From: Limisphaerales bacterium | Lineage (GTDB): Bacteria > Verrucomicrobiota > Verrucomicrobiia > Limisphaerales > PALSA-1396 | Direction: 5' to 3' | DNA: 21,860 nt | Assembly: GCA_003140275.1 (NCBI GenBank) | Contig: PLJQ01000513.1 | Span: 1-21,860, forward strand | Shown: positions 14,930 through 21,860 of the stretch, piece by piece | Numbering within the stretch: position 1 is the stretch's first letter | Layout of the letters: each line of letters opens with the position of its first letter | Made by a program: the position numbers and the translations under genes | The notes under the pieces: model-generated | Database searches by the model: none | Told to the model about the DNA's origin: nothing | The model's input: only the letters and a program-made list of their open reading frames with translations

Positions 14930-16477
14930 ATGAAATCAAAACTCATCATCCTGAGTCTCGCTGGGCTTCTCGCCGGAAGTACGGTCGGCTTGACCCAAGA
15001 CAACCCGCCGGCGGCTGGCGAAAACAAACCCAAAACCGAAAGCGCCCCGGCCAACAGCGCCCCGCGCGATCCAAACGAGGTCATTCCACTGATCGTGATG
15101 GATGACGTCGGCTTGAACGACGCCATCAAGAACCTGGCCCGCCAGGCCAACTTAAACTACATCCTGGACCCGAAAGTTTCGTTTGGGATGCCCGGACCGG
15201 ATGGCAAAATTGTTCTCCAGCCCAACATCTCCATTCGCTGGGAAAAATTGACGGCGCAACAGGCGCTCATCGCCGTCCTCAACAATTACAGTCTCATGAT
15301 TGTTGAAGATCCGAAAACCCAGATTGCCCGGATCACGGTCAAAGACCCGGCTGCGCCTGATCCCCTCATCTCCCAAATCATCCAGCTCAAATTCGCCAGC
15401 CCCACAAACATACAGGCGGCCGTGCAAGCCAACCTGACCGACAAACGCAGCAAAGTGCTGGGCGACGTTCGCACCAGCCAACTGGTGGTCCTTGCCACCG
15501 AAAAGGAAATGCAGTCGGTGAATGAACTTGTTGAAAGACTCGACACCATTACCAAACAGGTGCTCATTGAGGCCAAACTGGTCGAAACCTCCTCCAACCC
15601 GAAAACTTCCAAGGGCATCGATTGGACCAGCACGCTAAATGCGCAACACATAGCCTTTGGTAATAATCTGCAACAGAACGCTCCCAGTGCCAGCCTTAAC
15701 AATACCTTGTCGTCCTCCAACCCGAATCTGTTGATTGACACCGCCAAAGGCTTCAATCCAACCACCGCATTTCTGGATGCTGACGGTGTCAAAGTCGTGC
15801 TCTCTTTCCTCAACAGCGATTCGGACGCGCGCGTATTATCCACTCCGCGAGCGGTGACGCTTGACAACCAAGAGGCTGTTCTGGCAGTGACCCGCGCTGT
15901 GCCCATCTTCGCGAATACTGCCGGCACTCAAGGTTCTCCCGGTGGCTCGACAGTCACCTACACGAACCTGGGCACCATTCTCAAAGTTACGCCCCGCATT
16001 TCGGCCAACAACTACATCAATCTGAAAGTCAGTCCCGAGGTTTCCAGTGTTTTTGACACCGTCACCAAAACCGTCGCCGGCACCACCAGCCAGGCGGATG
16101 AATATGACATCCGTAAGATTGAGACCCAGGTGCTCATCCCCAGCGGCAATACCCTGGTCATGGGCGGATTGGTCAAAAACAACTCCAACAAAGCCAATAC
16201 CAAGGTGCCTATTTTTGGTGATCTTCCGCTGATCGGCGCGGCCTTCCGCTCGCAAAGCAAATCCCGGCAAAAAGATAACCTGATCATCTTCGTCACCCCT
16301 ACGATTGTTGGCGAGGATGACTTTCAAGTCGCCAAATCTGATTTCCTGAAGACCAAGTACGAAGAGGAGACGGAAGCGAAACCGACGGCTTGGGACAGCG
16401 GCAAACCAATCGATTGGAGCAAACGGCCCGCGCCCGGGCAGTCTTGGGAGTCTTATCAGCAAAATCTCAAAGATTAA
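14930..16477 (+). CDS. pilQ: Secretin (PilQ/GspD family outer-membrane pore)
   Basis: A 515-residue secretin. It has a signal peptide (MKSKLIILSLAGLLAGSTVG), a Pro/Ala-rich linker to residue 48, an N0/STN-like domain (about 50-130, VGLNDAIKNLARQANLNYI), one N1/KH-like domain (about 148-205, IIQLKFASPTNIQAAVQANL and SQLVVLATEKEM), then the secretin core from about 208 (QVLIEAKLVETS). The core ends with the signature VPIFGDLPLIGAAFRSQSKS (425-444) and DNLIIFVTPTI. It forms the ring-shaped outer-membrane channel for a pilus or secreted proteins. A C-terminal tail rich in Trp and Pro may bind a pilotin or partner. It is short for the family, with a single N1. A 242-base gap separates it from the PilP-like gene. 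Confidence 0.92.
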   Translation: MKSKLIILSLAGLLAGSTVGLTQDNPPAAGENKPKTESAPANSAPRDPNEVIPLIVMDDVGLNDAIKNLARQANLNYILDPKVSFGMPGPDGKIVLQPNISIRWEKLTAQQALIAVLNNYSLMIVEDPKTQIARITVKDPAAPDPLISQIIQLKFASPTNIQAAVQANLTDKRSKVLGDVRTSQLVVLATEKEMQSVNELVERLDTITKQVLIEAKLVETSSNPKTSKGIDWTSTLNAQHIAFGNNLQQNAPSASLNNTLSSSNPNLLIDTAKGFNPTTAFLDADGVKVVLSFLNSDSDARVLSTPRAVTLDNQEAVLAVTRAVPIFANTAGTQGSPGGSTVTYTNLGTILKVTPRISANNYINLKVSPEVSSVFDTVTKTVAGTTSQADEYDIRKIETQVLIPSGNTLVMGGLVKNNSNKANTKVPIFGDLPLIGAAFRSQSKSRQKDNLIIFVTPTIVGEDDFQVAKSDFLKTKYEEETEAKPTAWDSGKPIDWSKRPAPGQSWESYQQNLKD

Positions 16478-16513
16478 CCCGGCATACGTTTAACCTGGCA
16501 ACCATTATACATC

Positions 16514-17659
16514 ATGAAAAAGAATATGTTTAGCTGGCAAGGGTGGTCCGCTGCTCGCTTGTCATTCGCTGTGCTCCTGGGCGTTTTAGGAAACCCCGCG
16601 CTCGCCCAAGCCGCCTCTCCGGTCGGCACCTGGGATTGCATTTTGAGCGGGCACCGCGCCGGAACGGCTTATTTAACCTTTATCAACGCCGGGGAATCTA
16701 CCAGCCGCGGCACCTTCAGCGGTATTGAAGTGCTGGTTCCGAATAATCCGAAACCTACCGATGTTGGGGATGCGAGAAATGGCGGAGGCGGAGACGGAGA
16801 CACTCGCGGCGGCACCACGACTCCTCCTCCAACGCCCGGACAACAAATTTTTGGCTATAATGGACCGAACGGTCCGTGGGCTTTGGACAACCAGGGGCGC
16901 ACAATCGGCCAGTTTATTGAAGTCTCGCAGTTGGAGGATTGTGTTACGAATGCCTTCCCGGTATCTACGAATAACATACCGCCAATTAGCGGAGACTTTT
17001 GCGTCCCTTCGACCAATACGTCCATTACGACGACAACCAACTCCGTCCCCATCAGTGCAAATATAGATGGTTGCATCACTACACCGATAGGCACAAACAT
17101 TGATGGCACAATCTTTACGAACCAAACTATCTGCACTACGATCGAGGTGGTCTGCTATACCAACATGGTTAACTGTTCAGCCATTACCAATGCGATCAGC
17201 TTTGTGGGGAGGGTCGTGCCCGGCAGACGGCTCACCCTGATCTGCACCACTCCGTTTGGCAGAACTGTTTATCAAGGTGTGCCTGCCAAAGTACTGCCAG
17301 ATATCAGTGGCGATTGGTATGGCACTAAAACACAGGCCCGTATAGCCTATCAGGAACTCCCCATCACCCTCAGCCCCACCAGCGACCCGTCCCTCCTCCA
17401 GTTCCCAAATGTTTACGATGTTGTTGGCGCCGGACCGGGTTATTCGTACCATGGTAATGCAGTTCTGTCTTCACGGAGCAGAATCTCGTTTGTCTTTGGC
17501 ATGGATCCACCCCTCCCGACGGACCCAGTCACCGTCGTTCGAGCTGTAACAGGCCCGTTCAACGCTAGAAGAATTATAGCTCTCACCAGAGGCTATGACC
17601 AACCCGGTGGCATATTCACGAACCCAGTCAGTTTCAAAGCCACGCGATTTGCCCAATAG
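16514..17659 (+). CDS. Secreted Cys/Asn/Thr-rich protein of unknown function, linked to the secretin
   Basis: I do not recognise this 381-residue protein. A signal peptide ends near ALAQAA (residue 34). Two short segments resemble each other: GTWDCILSGHRAGTAYLTF (38-56) and SGDWYGTKTQARIAYQEL (265-282), so the protein may contain a duplicated beta domain. Between them lie a Gly/Asp linker (GGGGDGDTRGG), a TTTPPPTP stretch and a Thr/Asn-rich part with Cys at 143, 163, 187, 207, 214 and 221. The first four are spaced 20-24 residues. With C42 and C244 there are eight, an even number that suggests disulfides. It begins 36 bases after the secretin stop and ends at a strong terminator, so it is probably expressed with the pil genes. 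It may be an accessory subunit or a substrate. Confidence 0.7.
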   Translation: MKKNMFSWQGWSAARLSFAVLLGVLGNPALAQAASPVGTWDCILSGHRAGTAYLTFINAGESTSRGTFSGIEVLVPNNPKPTDVGDARNGGGGDGDTRGGTTTPPPTPGQQIFGYNGPNGPWALDNQGRTIGQFIEVSQLEDCVTNAFPVSTNNIPPISGDFCVPSTNTSITTTTNSVPISANIDGCITTPIGTNIDGTIFTNQTICTTIEVVCYTNMVNCSAITNAISFVGRVVPGRRLTLICTTPFGRTVYQGVPAKVLPDISGDWYGTKTQARIAYQELPITLSPTSDPSLLQFPNVYDVVGAGPGYSYHGNAVLSSRSRISFVFGMDPPLPTDPVTVVRAVTGPFNARRIIALTRGYDQPGGIFTNPVSFKATRFAQ

Positions 17660-17682
17660 AATAGGGGGTCTTTTGAACGGAC

Positions 17683-17710
17683 AGCCACCCGCAAGCCGCG
17701 GGTGGCTTTT
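17683..17710 (+). terminator. Rho-independent terminator of the pil operon
   Basis: AGCCACCCGC (17683-17692) pairs perfectly with GCGGGTGGCT (17698-17707) around a 5-base loop, and the strand continues in TTTT. It lies 23 bases after the stop of the last gene. On the minus strand no T-run follows, so it acts on the plus strand. Confidence 0.85.
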
Positions 17711-17745
17711 GGCATGTACCTCCAGGCCTTCACTTCAACGAAGGG

Positions 17746-18054
17746 TTATTTGTCCAGGCGCTCTCCAATCCGCTTCAGGTACTCAAATGAATAAAGGCCC
17801 GTGGCGTGCCCGTCACCCCAGACCGGTTGGACGGCGTAACTGCCAACGTTCGCAATTCGCATGAGTTGAAATGCCGCCGCCGGCAACGGCTTCTCCGGCC
17901 CTTTGTATAGATTACCCATGATATCCACCTCCCCTTTGCAGCCGGCACAGGGACAATGGCGGCGCAGTTTTTCCAGCCGCACAAAACTTTCGCTGCCGTC
18001 CTCCCATTTGATCGCGAGTTCTTCGCCAATGGGTTGAATATCCGTCGGTCGCAC
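17746..18054 (-). CDS. DUF971-domain protein
   Basis: A 102-residue protein that is one DUF971 domain (PF06155), the small domain also found at the N-terminus of gamma-butyrobetaine hydroxylase and beside Mrp/ApbC-type proteins. The visible marks are LRRHCPCAGCKGE (C34, C36, C39), probably a metal site, and YAVQPVWGDGHATGLYSFEYL. The role of stand-alone copies is not established. A link to iron-sulfur handling is often suggested. The start is GTG at 18054. The gene converges on the pil operon, with the plus-strand terminator between them. Confidence 0.85.
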   Translation of the reverse strand: MRPTDIQPIGEELAIKWEDGSESFVRLEKLRRHCPCAGCKGEVDIMGNLYKGPEKPLPAAAFQLMRIANVGSYAVQPVWGDGHATGLYSFEYLKRIGERLDK

Positions 18055-18224
18055 ATCAAGAAGTTAACCTGCTGCGATCCGGCCCGTCCACAAATTCGTT
18101 CAACGGTTGTTGCGTTGATAAACCGCGGGTGCTTGACAATACTCAGCGCAATCGCCGCGCGCTGCGCCAGTCACCATTGGAAATGGCTTTCCATCGCCAC
18201 CTGCCTTGGCCCCGATTAGCTGTC

Positions 18225-18252
18225 AAAAAGAGCCGGTGTGTTCTCACCCCGG
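18225..18252 (-). terminator. Rho-independent terminator of the class-V PLP enzyme gene
   Basis: Read on the minus strand, CCGGGGTG (18252-18245), loop AGAA, CACACCGG (18240-18233) form an 8-bp stem with one mismatch, followed by CTCTTTTT. It lies about 40 bases after the stop at 18292. Confidence 0.7.
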
Positions 18253-18291
18253 GGTATTGAAGCCCTCACGCGTATAGTTCGAGCGTTCACC

Positions 18292-19443
18292 TTACAACAT
18301 TTCCAACACGCGATGAAGCTCTGCGTCGGTGTTGTAAAAATGTGGCGAAAGACGAATGTATCGTCGTCCAGTACGATCCGCCCGCAAAGAAGTCACGATG
18401 TTGGCGGCCTCGAGTTTTTGGTGCAACGCCGGCAGATCGGCGCCCGGTCGATGAAAACTGATGATGCCGGTGGTCGTCTCCGTCGCCGCGCTGGCCTGTA
18501 AAACTTCATACCCTTTGGCTTGTAACGCAGGCAGGAGCCACGCGCGCTTGCGCAGCAACTCGCGGCCGATGTTCTCCACGCCGATCTCCAAAATCAGTTC
18601 CATCGCCGCATGCAGACCCACCAGACCGAGGAAATTGTGCGAGCCGGCTTCAAACCGTTGTGAACCCGTTCGAAAAACGATCTGCTCCTGCGCCACGTAA
18701 TTCGGGCAACGCACATTGTTCCAGCCGTAAATCGGCGGCTTCAAACACTCCTGTAACGATTGCCGCACATACATGATCCCCGCGGCGCACGGCCCGAGCA
18801 GCCACTTGTGCGCATCCGCCGCCAGCAAATCAACATTCTCCACGGTCGTCGGAAACGCGCCCAAGGTCTGAATCGCATCCAGACAAAACAGAATGTTTCG
18901 TCCGCGCAGGAATTTGCCGATCGACTGGTGATCGATCCGATACCCGCTGATGAAATGACACGACGCGAGCGCCACCATCCGTGTTTGCTCATCCACCTGC
19001 CCGCGGACTTCGGCCAGCCGGATCGCCCCCAATTCACGCGTGTTGAGCAGGCGGACTTGCACACCTTTTTCCGCAAGTGCCATCCAAGGATAAACATTCG
19101 ACGGATAATCGTCGAAATATACAAGGATGTTGTCCCCTTTTTGGAATGACAAACCGCTGGCGATTAAACTTAGCGCCAGTGAGGTAGGGCCAACGAACGC
19201 AATCTCATCGGGCTGGGCATTAAGCAGGCGCGCGGCCAGTTGTCGTCCTCCGTTCAACACGGATGGATGGGCAAACTGTTCCTGGTCGCCGGTCGTCGAT
19301 TGCCGGGCGTAATGGGAAACAGCCTCGGCCACGCGTCGCGGCAGCGGACAAACGCCTGCGTGAGCAAGGAACGTTTTTCCGCGCGTCACCGGAAATTCAT
19401 GTTGGCGCAGTTCTTCGTTGGCGAGCAGTTCGGATAAAGTCAT
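18292..19443 (-). CDS. Class-V aminotransferase-fold PLP enzyme
   Basis: A 383-residue fold-type I PLP enzyme of the aminotransferase class-V superfamily (cysteine desulfurase, isopenicillin-N epimerase, kynureninase and relatives). K213 in AADAHKWLLGP would bind PLP, D189 in LFCLDAIQTLG would contact the pyridine nitrogen, and SCHFISGYRID (161-171) matches the loop before it. At the C-terminus the family pattern of SufS-type desulfurases is recognisable (IRLSPHFYNTDAELHRVL), but the loop that carries their catalytic Cys is replaced by RADRTGRRY without Cys. It is therefore probably not a desulfurase, and epimerase-like or lyase activity is more likely. The gene follows a GspF-like gene by 84 bases and ends in its own terminator. 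Confidence 0.82.
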   Translation of the reverse strand: MTLSELLANEELRQHEFPVTRGKTFLAHAGVCPLPRRVAEAVSHYARQSTTGDQEQFAHPSVLNGGRQLAARLLNAQPDEIAFVGPTSLALSLIASGLSFQKGDNILVYFDDYPSNVYPWMALAEKGVQVRLLNTRELGAIRLAEVRGQVDEQTRMVALASCHFISGYRIDHQSIGKFLRGRNILFCLDAIQTLGAFPTTVENVDLLAADAHKWLLGPCAAGIMYVRQSLQECLKPPIYGWNNVRCPNYVAQEQIVFRTGSQRFEAGSHNFLGLVGLHAAMELILEIGVENIGRELLRKRAWLLPALQAKGYEVLQASAATETTTGIISFHRPGADLPALHQKLEAANIVTSLRADRTGRRYIRLSPHFYNTDAELHRVLEML

Positions 19444-19527
19444 GGGCGGAGTTTAAGCAACGGTATGAAACGAGAAAAGTTTCAATTGTGCCCGGCCTTC
19501 CTGAAGCATGCTTCGTGGTGAAACTTG

Positions 19528-20529
19528 CTAAAACCCGCCCGCGCTCTGAATTTGTTGAAAATATCCGGTCCAAAACTTGATGACGCGATACGCAACCATC
19601 AGCGCCACCGCAAAATAAATAATCCGCGGTGTCCATTGAGCCAGCGCGTGCAGCTTGCGAGTCCCTTCCTCCTGGTAATAGCTTTGCAAGCGGCGCAAAG
19701 TATCGTCCAGTTGCCCGCTTATTTCGCCGGTGTGGTAGAGATTCGCAAACAGCTCAGGAAACTGCGGGCTGTTGCTGACTTCTTCCGCTGGCGTTTCACC
19801 GGCCAGTACTCGCGGTTTCCAGGCCAGTACCGTGCGGCGCAAAGCGGGCGAACCACTGGCCGCCGCGGCCAATTCCCAGGCTTCGATAACCGTCACCCCC
19901 GCGCTGATGAGCGCTTCCAAGGCGGCGGACAGACGGGCCAGTGCCAATGCGCGTCGCGCCTTCCCCAGAATCGGCACCCAATGGAAAACCGATTCCACCC
20001 AGGACCGCCACGTTTCGCCACGCCGTCCCTGGCAGGCAAGAATCAGGAGGAAAGTGGCAGCGTAAATCGGCAACAGCACGCCCAACGTTTGCCGCAAATA
20101 AGTCATCCAATTGCCCGAAAGAAAAAATTGTGCGAAGGGAAAAATGAAGATGGCCGCGTGAAACAAAAACATCGGATAGGCCAGGTCGGAAATCACCTGT
20201 CGCGCCAGGCGGGCGCGCTCATTGTAATAGTTGGCCAGCAGTTTAAAAACCGCATCCAGGCGGCCGCTATGCTCACCCGCTTGCAGGAGCGCGAGGTCAA
20301 AGGAGGACAGCCATTTGCCGGAACGGTTCAAGGCTTGAGTGAACGTGTGGCCTTGTACCACCTGGTTGATCAGACGTTCCAGCGGCTCGCGTAAGGAACG
20401 AGTGGGCGGGTTGCGGCGCAGATGTTCCAAGGCTTGCGGCAGACCGACACCGACCGCCGTTAACTGGCCGAGTTGATGATACAATTCCGCGCGATGGGTG
20501 AGTTGACGGGGCGTGATGATGAGCGGCAT
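19528..20529 (-). CDS. GspF/PilC-like inner-membrane platform protein
   Basis: A 333-residue protein with the duplicated T2SS F domain (PF00482): about residues 12-130 (YHQLGQLTAVGVGLPQALEH and LLQAGEHSGRLDAVFKLLANYY) and about 200-310 (LARLSAALEALISAGVTVIE, ANLYHTGEISGQLDDTLRRL). Membrane segments lie after the first domain (two, about 143-190) and at the C-terminus (about 308-325). Such proteins form the rotating platform that works with the assembly ATPase of pili or type II secretion. I chose the ATG at 20529, since the open frame upstream to 20670 only overlaps trxA. It starts 22 bases after the trxA stop. No ATPase or pilin gene lies beside it. Confidence 0.85.
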   Translation of the reverse strand: MPLIITPRQLTHRAELYHQLGQLTAVGVGLPQALEHLRRNPPTRSLREPLERLINQVVQGHTFTQALNRSGKWLSSFDLALLQAGEHSGRLDAVFKLLANYYNERARLARQVISDLAYPMFLFHAAIFIFPFAQFFLSGNWMTYLRQTLGVLLPIYAATFLLILACQGRRGETWRSWVESVFHWVPILGKARRALALARLSAALEALISAGVTVIEAWELAAAASGSPALRRTVLAWKPRVLAGETPAEEVSNSPQFPELFANLYHTGEISGQLDDTLRRLQSYYQEEGTRKLHALAQWTPRIIYFAVALMVAYRVIKFWTGYFQQIQSAGGF

Positions 20530-20551
20530 AACGCCCGCGCACACGCGCCGC

Positions 20552-20884
20552 TCAGACCGCGACTTTGTCGAAGCTGGCCTTGAGATCGCGTTTGCTGCGC
20601 AGGCCAACGATTTGTTCGGCCACCTGCCCCTGGTGAAACAACAAGAGCGTGGGGATGGCGCGGATGCCATATTCGGTGGCCAGCGATTGGTGGTCGTCGA
20701 TGTTTACTTTTCCGATCTTGACGCGGCCCTGATACTCGTCAGCAAGTTCGTCGAGGATCGGGGCGACCATCTTGCACGGGCCGCACCATTCGGCCCAAAA
20801 ATCAACGAGCACCGGGGTGTAGGATTGGAGGACTTCCTGAGCGAAATTCTCTTTTGTCAAAGTGACCATGTTGGGGTTAGCCAT
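20552..20884 (-). CDS. trxA: Thioredoxin
   Basis: A 110-residue classical thioredoxin of normal length. The active site is WCGPC (residues 33-37) in VDFWAEWCGPCKMVAP, with the buried D28. The cis-proline is P78 in RAIPTLLLF, and GLRSKRDLK forms the last helix region. It reduces protein disulfides in the cytoplasm with electrons from thioredoxin reductase. There is no signal peptide, so it is not a periplasmic oxidoreductase. It lies 67 bases downstream of the tail-anchored protein and 22 bases before the GspF-like gene, so the three are probably co-transcribed. An ATG five codons in is an alternative start. Confidence 0.95.
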   Translation of the reverse strand: MANPNMVTLTKENFAQEVLQSYTPVLVDFWAEWCGPCKMVAPILDELADEYQGRVKIGKVNIDDHQSLATEYGIRAIPTLLLFHQGQVAEQIVGLRSKRDLKASFDKVAV

Positions 20885-20951
20885 ATAAGAATTGCATTGG
20901 CGGACAATCGCTCCGCCAAATTTGAAGCGGGTTGAGTCAGGTTTTACGACA

Positions 20952-21359
20952 TTAAAGTGATAACAGGTAAAACAGGCTTCCTGCCACCGTCAGGCTCACC
21001 ACCATTGCGGCGATGGCGAGAAAGTTATCCCATGCGCTAACGGTTGGCGCGGCAGTGGATGCGGCCTGTCGTTGTGCGGAGGCCGGTTTTTGTGCCGAGG
21101 CCGGGGCGCCTGTTCGTGGCGCGGCGGTGGGTGCTGAGGCACTCGGTGCCGCAGCTCTGGCAAGGGTGGTCGCGGTCGGAGCCGCAGCCGTTGAAGCCGG
21201 CGGCCCACCCGGTGGGAGCGTCGGCAGTTTGATGGTCGGTGCCGCCGAAGGTTTAGGGGGCAGATTAATCCGGACCGTTTCCTTTTTGGGTTGCACTTTG
21301 CCGGTTTCCTTTTTCGGCGGCGCAGCCCCGACTGGTAAATTTGGAATGTTCTCAGCCAT
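20952..21359 (-). CDS. Pro/Ala-rich protein with C-terminal membrane anchor
   Basis: A 135-residue protein of low complexity. The N-terminal part repeats a short motif (PKKETGKV, PKKETVRINLPPKPSAAPTI), followed by IKLPTLPPGGPP, then a long Ala/Pro/Thr/Ser stretch without predicted fold. The last 28 residues (AWDNFLAIAAMVVSLTVAGS and LFYLLSL) are a single membrane helix at the extreme C-terminus, so the protein looks tail-anchored with its disordered part probably in the cytoplasm. The KKETVRINLPPKP motif is, as I recall, shared by verrucomicrobial proteins of unknown function. It lies between accC and trxA on the same strand. Biased composition alone could mimic this, but start, motif and anchor together look real. 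Confidence 0.7.
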   Translation of the reverse strand: MAENIPNLPVGAAPPKKETGKVQPKKETVRINLPPKPSAAPTIKLPTLPPGGPPASTAAAPTATTLARAAAPSASAPTAAPRTGAPASAQKPASAQRQAASTAAPTVSAWDNFLAIAAMVVSLTVAGSLFYLLSL

Positions 21360-21633
21360 AAAATCAATTTCATTTAAAACTAGGTTTGAGTCGCGCAGGT
21401 GTCAAACTCTTATTCTGGAGCGTATCTGGCTTTCTATCCACGGCGGTCCCACCCCCCCGGAACGGCGGCGTGCGCGCAGGGCTCTGGAGCTCGTGAATTC
21501 AGGTGCGGACCTCAACTGAATCACGGCCGAAATGTTTTGTCTTATTTCGCAACTTGAATGGTTCAATCAAATGGTTCAAATCCTCGCTGCTTGTTAAACT
21601 TGAAGCGAGCATGGCCGCCGGTGACTCATCCGC

Positions 21634-21860
21634 TCACGCCTTTTCTTCGATTAATTCGCGCCGGGCACCGCTCAACAATTGTTCAACAAAGTTGGTCGAG
21701 TAAACCCCGCGACGAAAATTCGGGTCCTGGAGAATCGCTTGTTGAAAAGAAATGGTTGTTTTGACGCCCGTCAGCATATATTCGCTCAAAGCGCGGCTCA
21801 TTTTGTCCATCGCGTCGCGCCGGTCTTTGCCGTAGGTGATCAGCTTGCCGATCATCGAGT
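21634..21860 (-). CDS. accC: Acetyl-CoA carboxylase biotin carboxylase, C-terminal end (cut by window edge)
   Basis: The last 74 or so residues of the biotin carboxylase subunit, which carboxylates biotin on AccB with ATP and bicarbonate in the first step of fatty-acid synthesis. From the edge it reads S-MIGKLITYGKDRRDAM, MSRALSEYMLTGVKTTI, then FRRGVYSTNFVEQLL. This is the typical end of AccC, where DSMIGKLI and the TGVKTT(I) segment are highly conserved. The ATG at 21855 is the internal Met of that motif, not a start. The N-terminal 370 or so residues lie beyond the window. The gene points toward the tail-anchored protein and trxA, with a 274-base gap. Confidence 0.92.
   Translation of the reverse strand, partial: SMIGKLITYGKDRRDAMDKMSRALSEYMLTGVKTTISFQQAILQDPNFRRGVYSTNFVEQLLSGARRELIEEKA

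Noticed and set aside
19503..19514. 12-bp palindrome GAAGCATGCTTC between the GspF-like and class-V PLP genes
   Set aside because: It has no T-run on either strand and no second copy, so I cannot assign it as terminator or operator.
1..21860. CRISPR array, tRNA, rRNA or intact insertion sequence
   Set aside because: I looked for regular direct repeats, tRNA-like arms and transposase motifs and saw none.

Overview
The window looks like a chromosomal segment of a Verrucomicrobiota bacterium, most likely from the Pedosphaera/Limisphaerales side of the phylum. This is inferred from four things. There is a compact pilM-N-O-P-secretin operon of the kind known from Akkermansia (Amuc_1098-1102). A secreted hydrolase ends in the 'YTVQ..TNL...FYRI' tail common in secreted verrucomicrobial proteins. 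A Pro/Ala-rich tail-anchored protein sits next to trxA and accC. Most starts lack a Shine-Dalgarno sequence. No rRNA, tRNA, CRISPR array, phage or intact insertion sequence was seen.

Layout: 1-1860 is an accessory stretch. It holds a small possible lipoprotein and a ParD-type antitoxin with a PIN-domain toxin on the minus strand. The antitoxin promoter contains a 17-bp palindrome, and the module lies between two inverted copies of a 14-bp repeat. From 1858 to 11025 all main genes are on the minus strand: a secreted clan GH-A-like hydrolase, a Spinster-type MFS transporter, a PlsC/OlsA-like acyltransferase with an OlsB-like GNAT acyltransferase (a probable ornithine or amino-lipid pair), and a TRAP operon (tatT lipoprotein, solute receptor, fused DctQ-DctM permease). 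About 11079-11733 is gene debris. It contains a truncated CarF/PEDS1-like desaturase joined to the C-terminal end of a radical SAM protein with a frameshift, and a start-less coding tail on the plus strand.

From 11887 to 17659 a plus-strand operon encodes PilM, PilN-like, PilO-like and PilP-like proteins, a secretin, and a secreted Cys/Asn/Thr-rich protein of unknown function, closed by a strong terminator. Convergent to it, from 18054 up to the right edge, are minus-strand genes: a DUF971 protein, a class-V PLP enzyme with its own terminator, a GspF/PilC-like membrane protein, thioredoxin, the tail-anchored Pro/Ala-rich protein, and the end of accC, cut by the window edge.

How the genes work together: the PilM-N-O-P proteins and the secretin form the inner-membrane alignment complex and outer-membrane pore of a type IV pilus or type II secretion machine. 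The GspF-like protein could supply the platform, although it sits in a different operon with trxA. No ATPase or pilin is present here. The protein downstream of the secretin is the best candidate for something undescribed, either an accessory subunit or a substrate. The acyltransferase pair and the Spinster transporter could form a small membrane-lipid locus. The TRAP operon appears to use a receptor without the usual carboxylate-binding arginine, so its substrate may be unusual.
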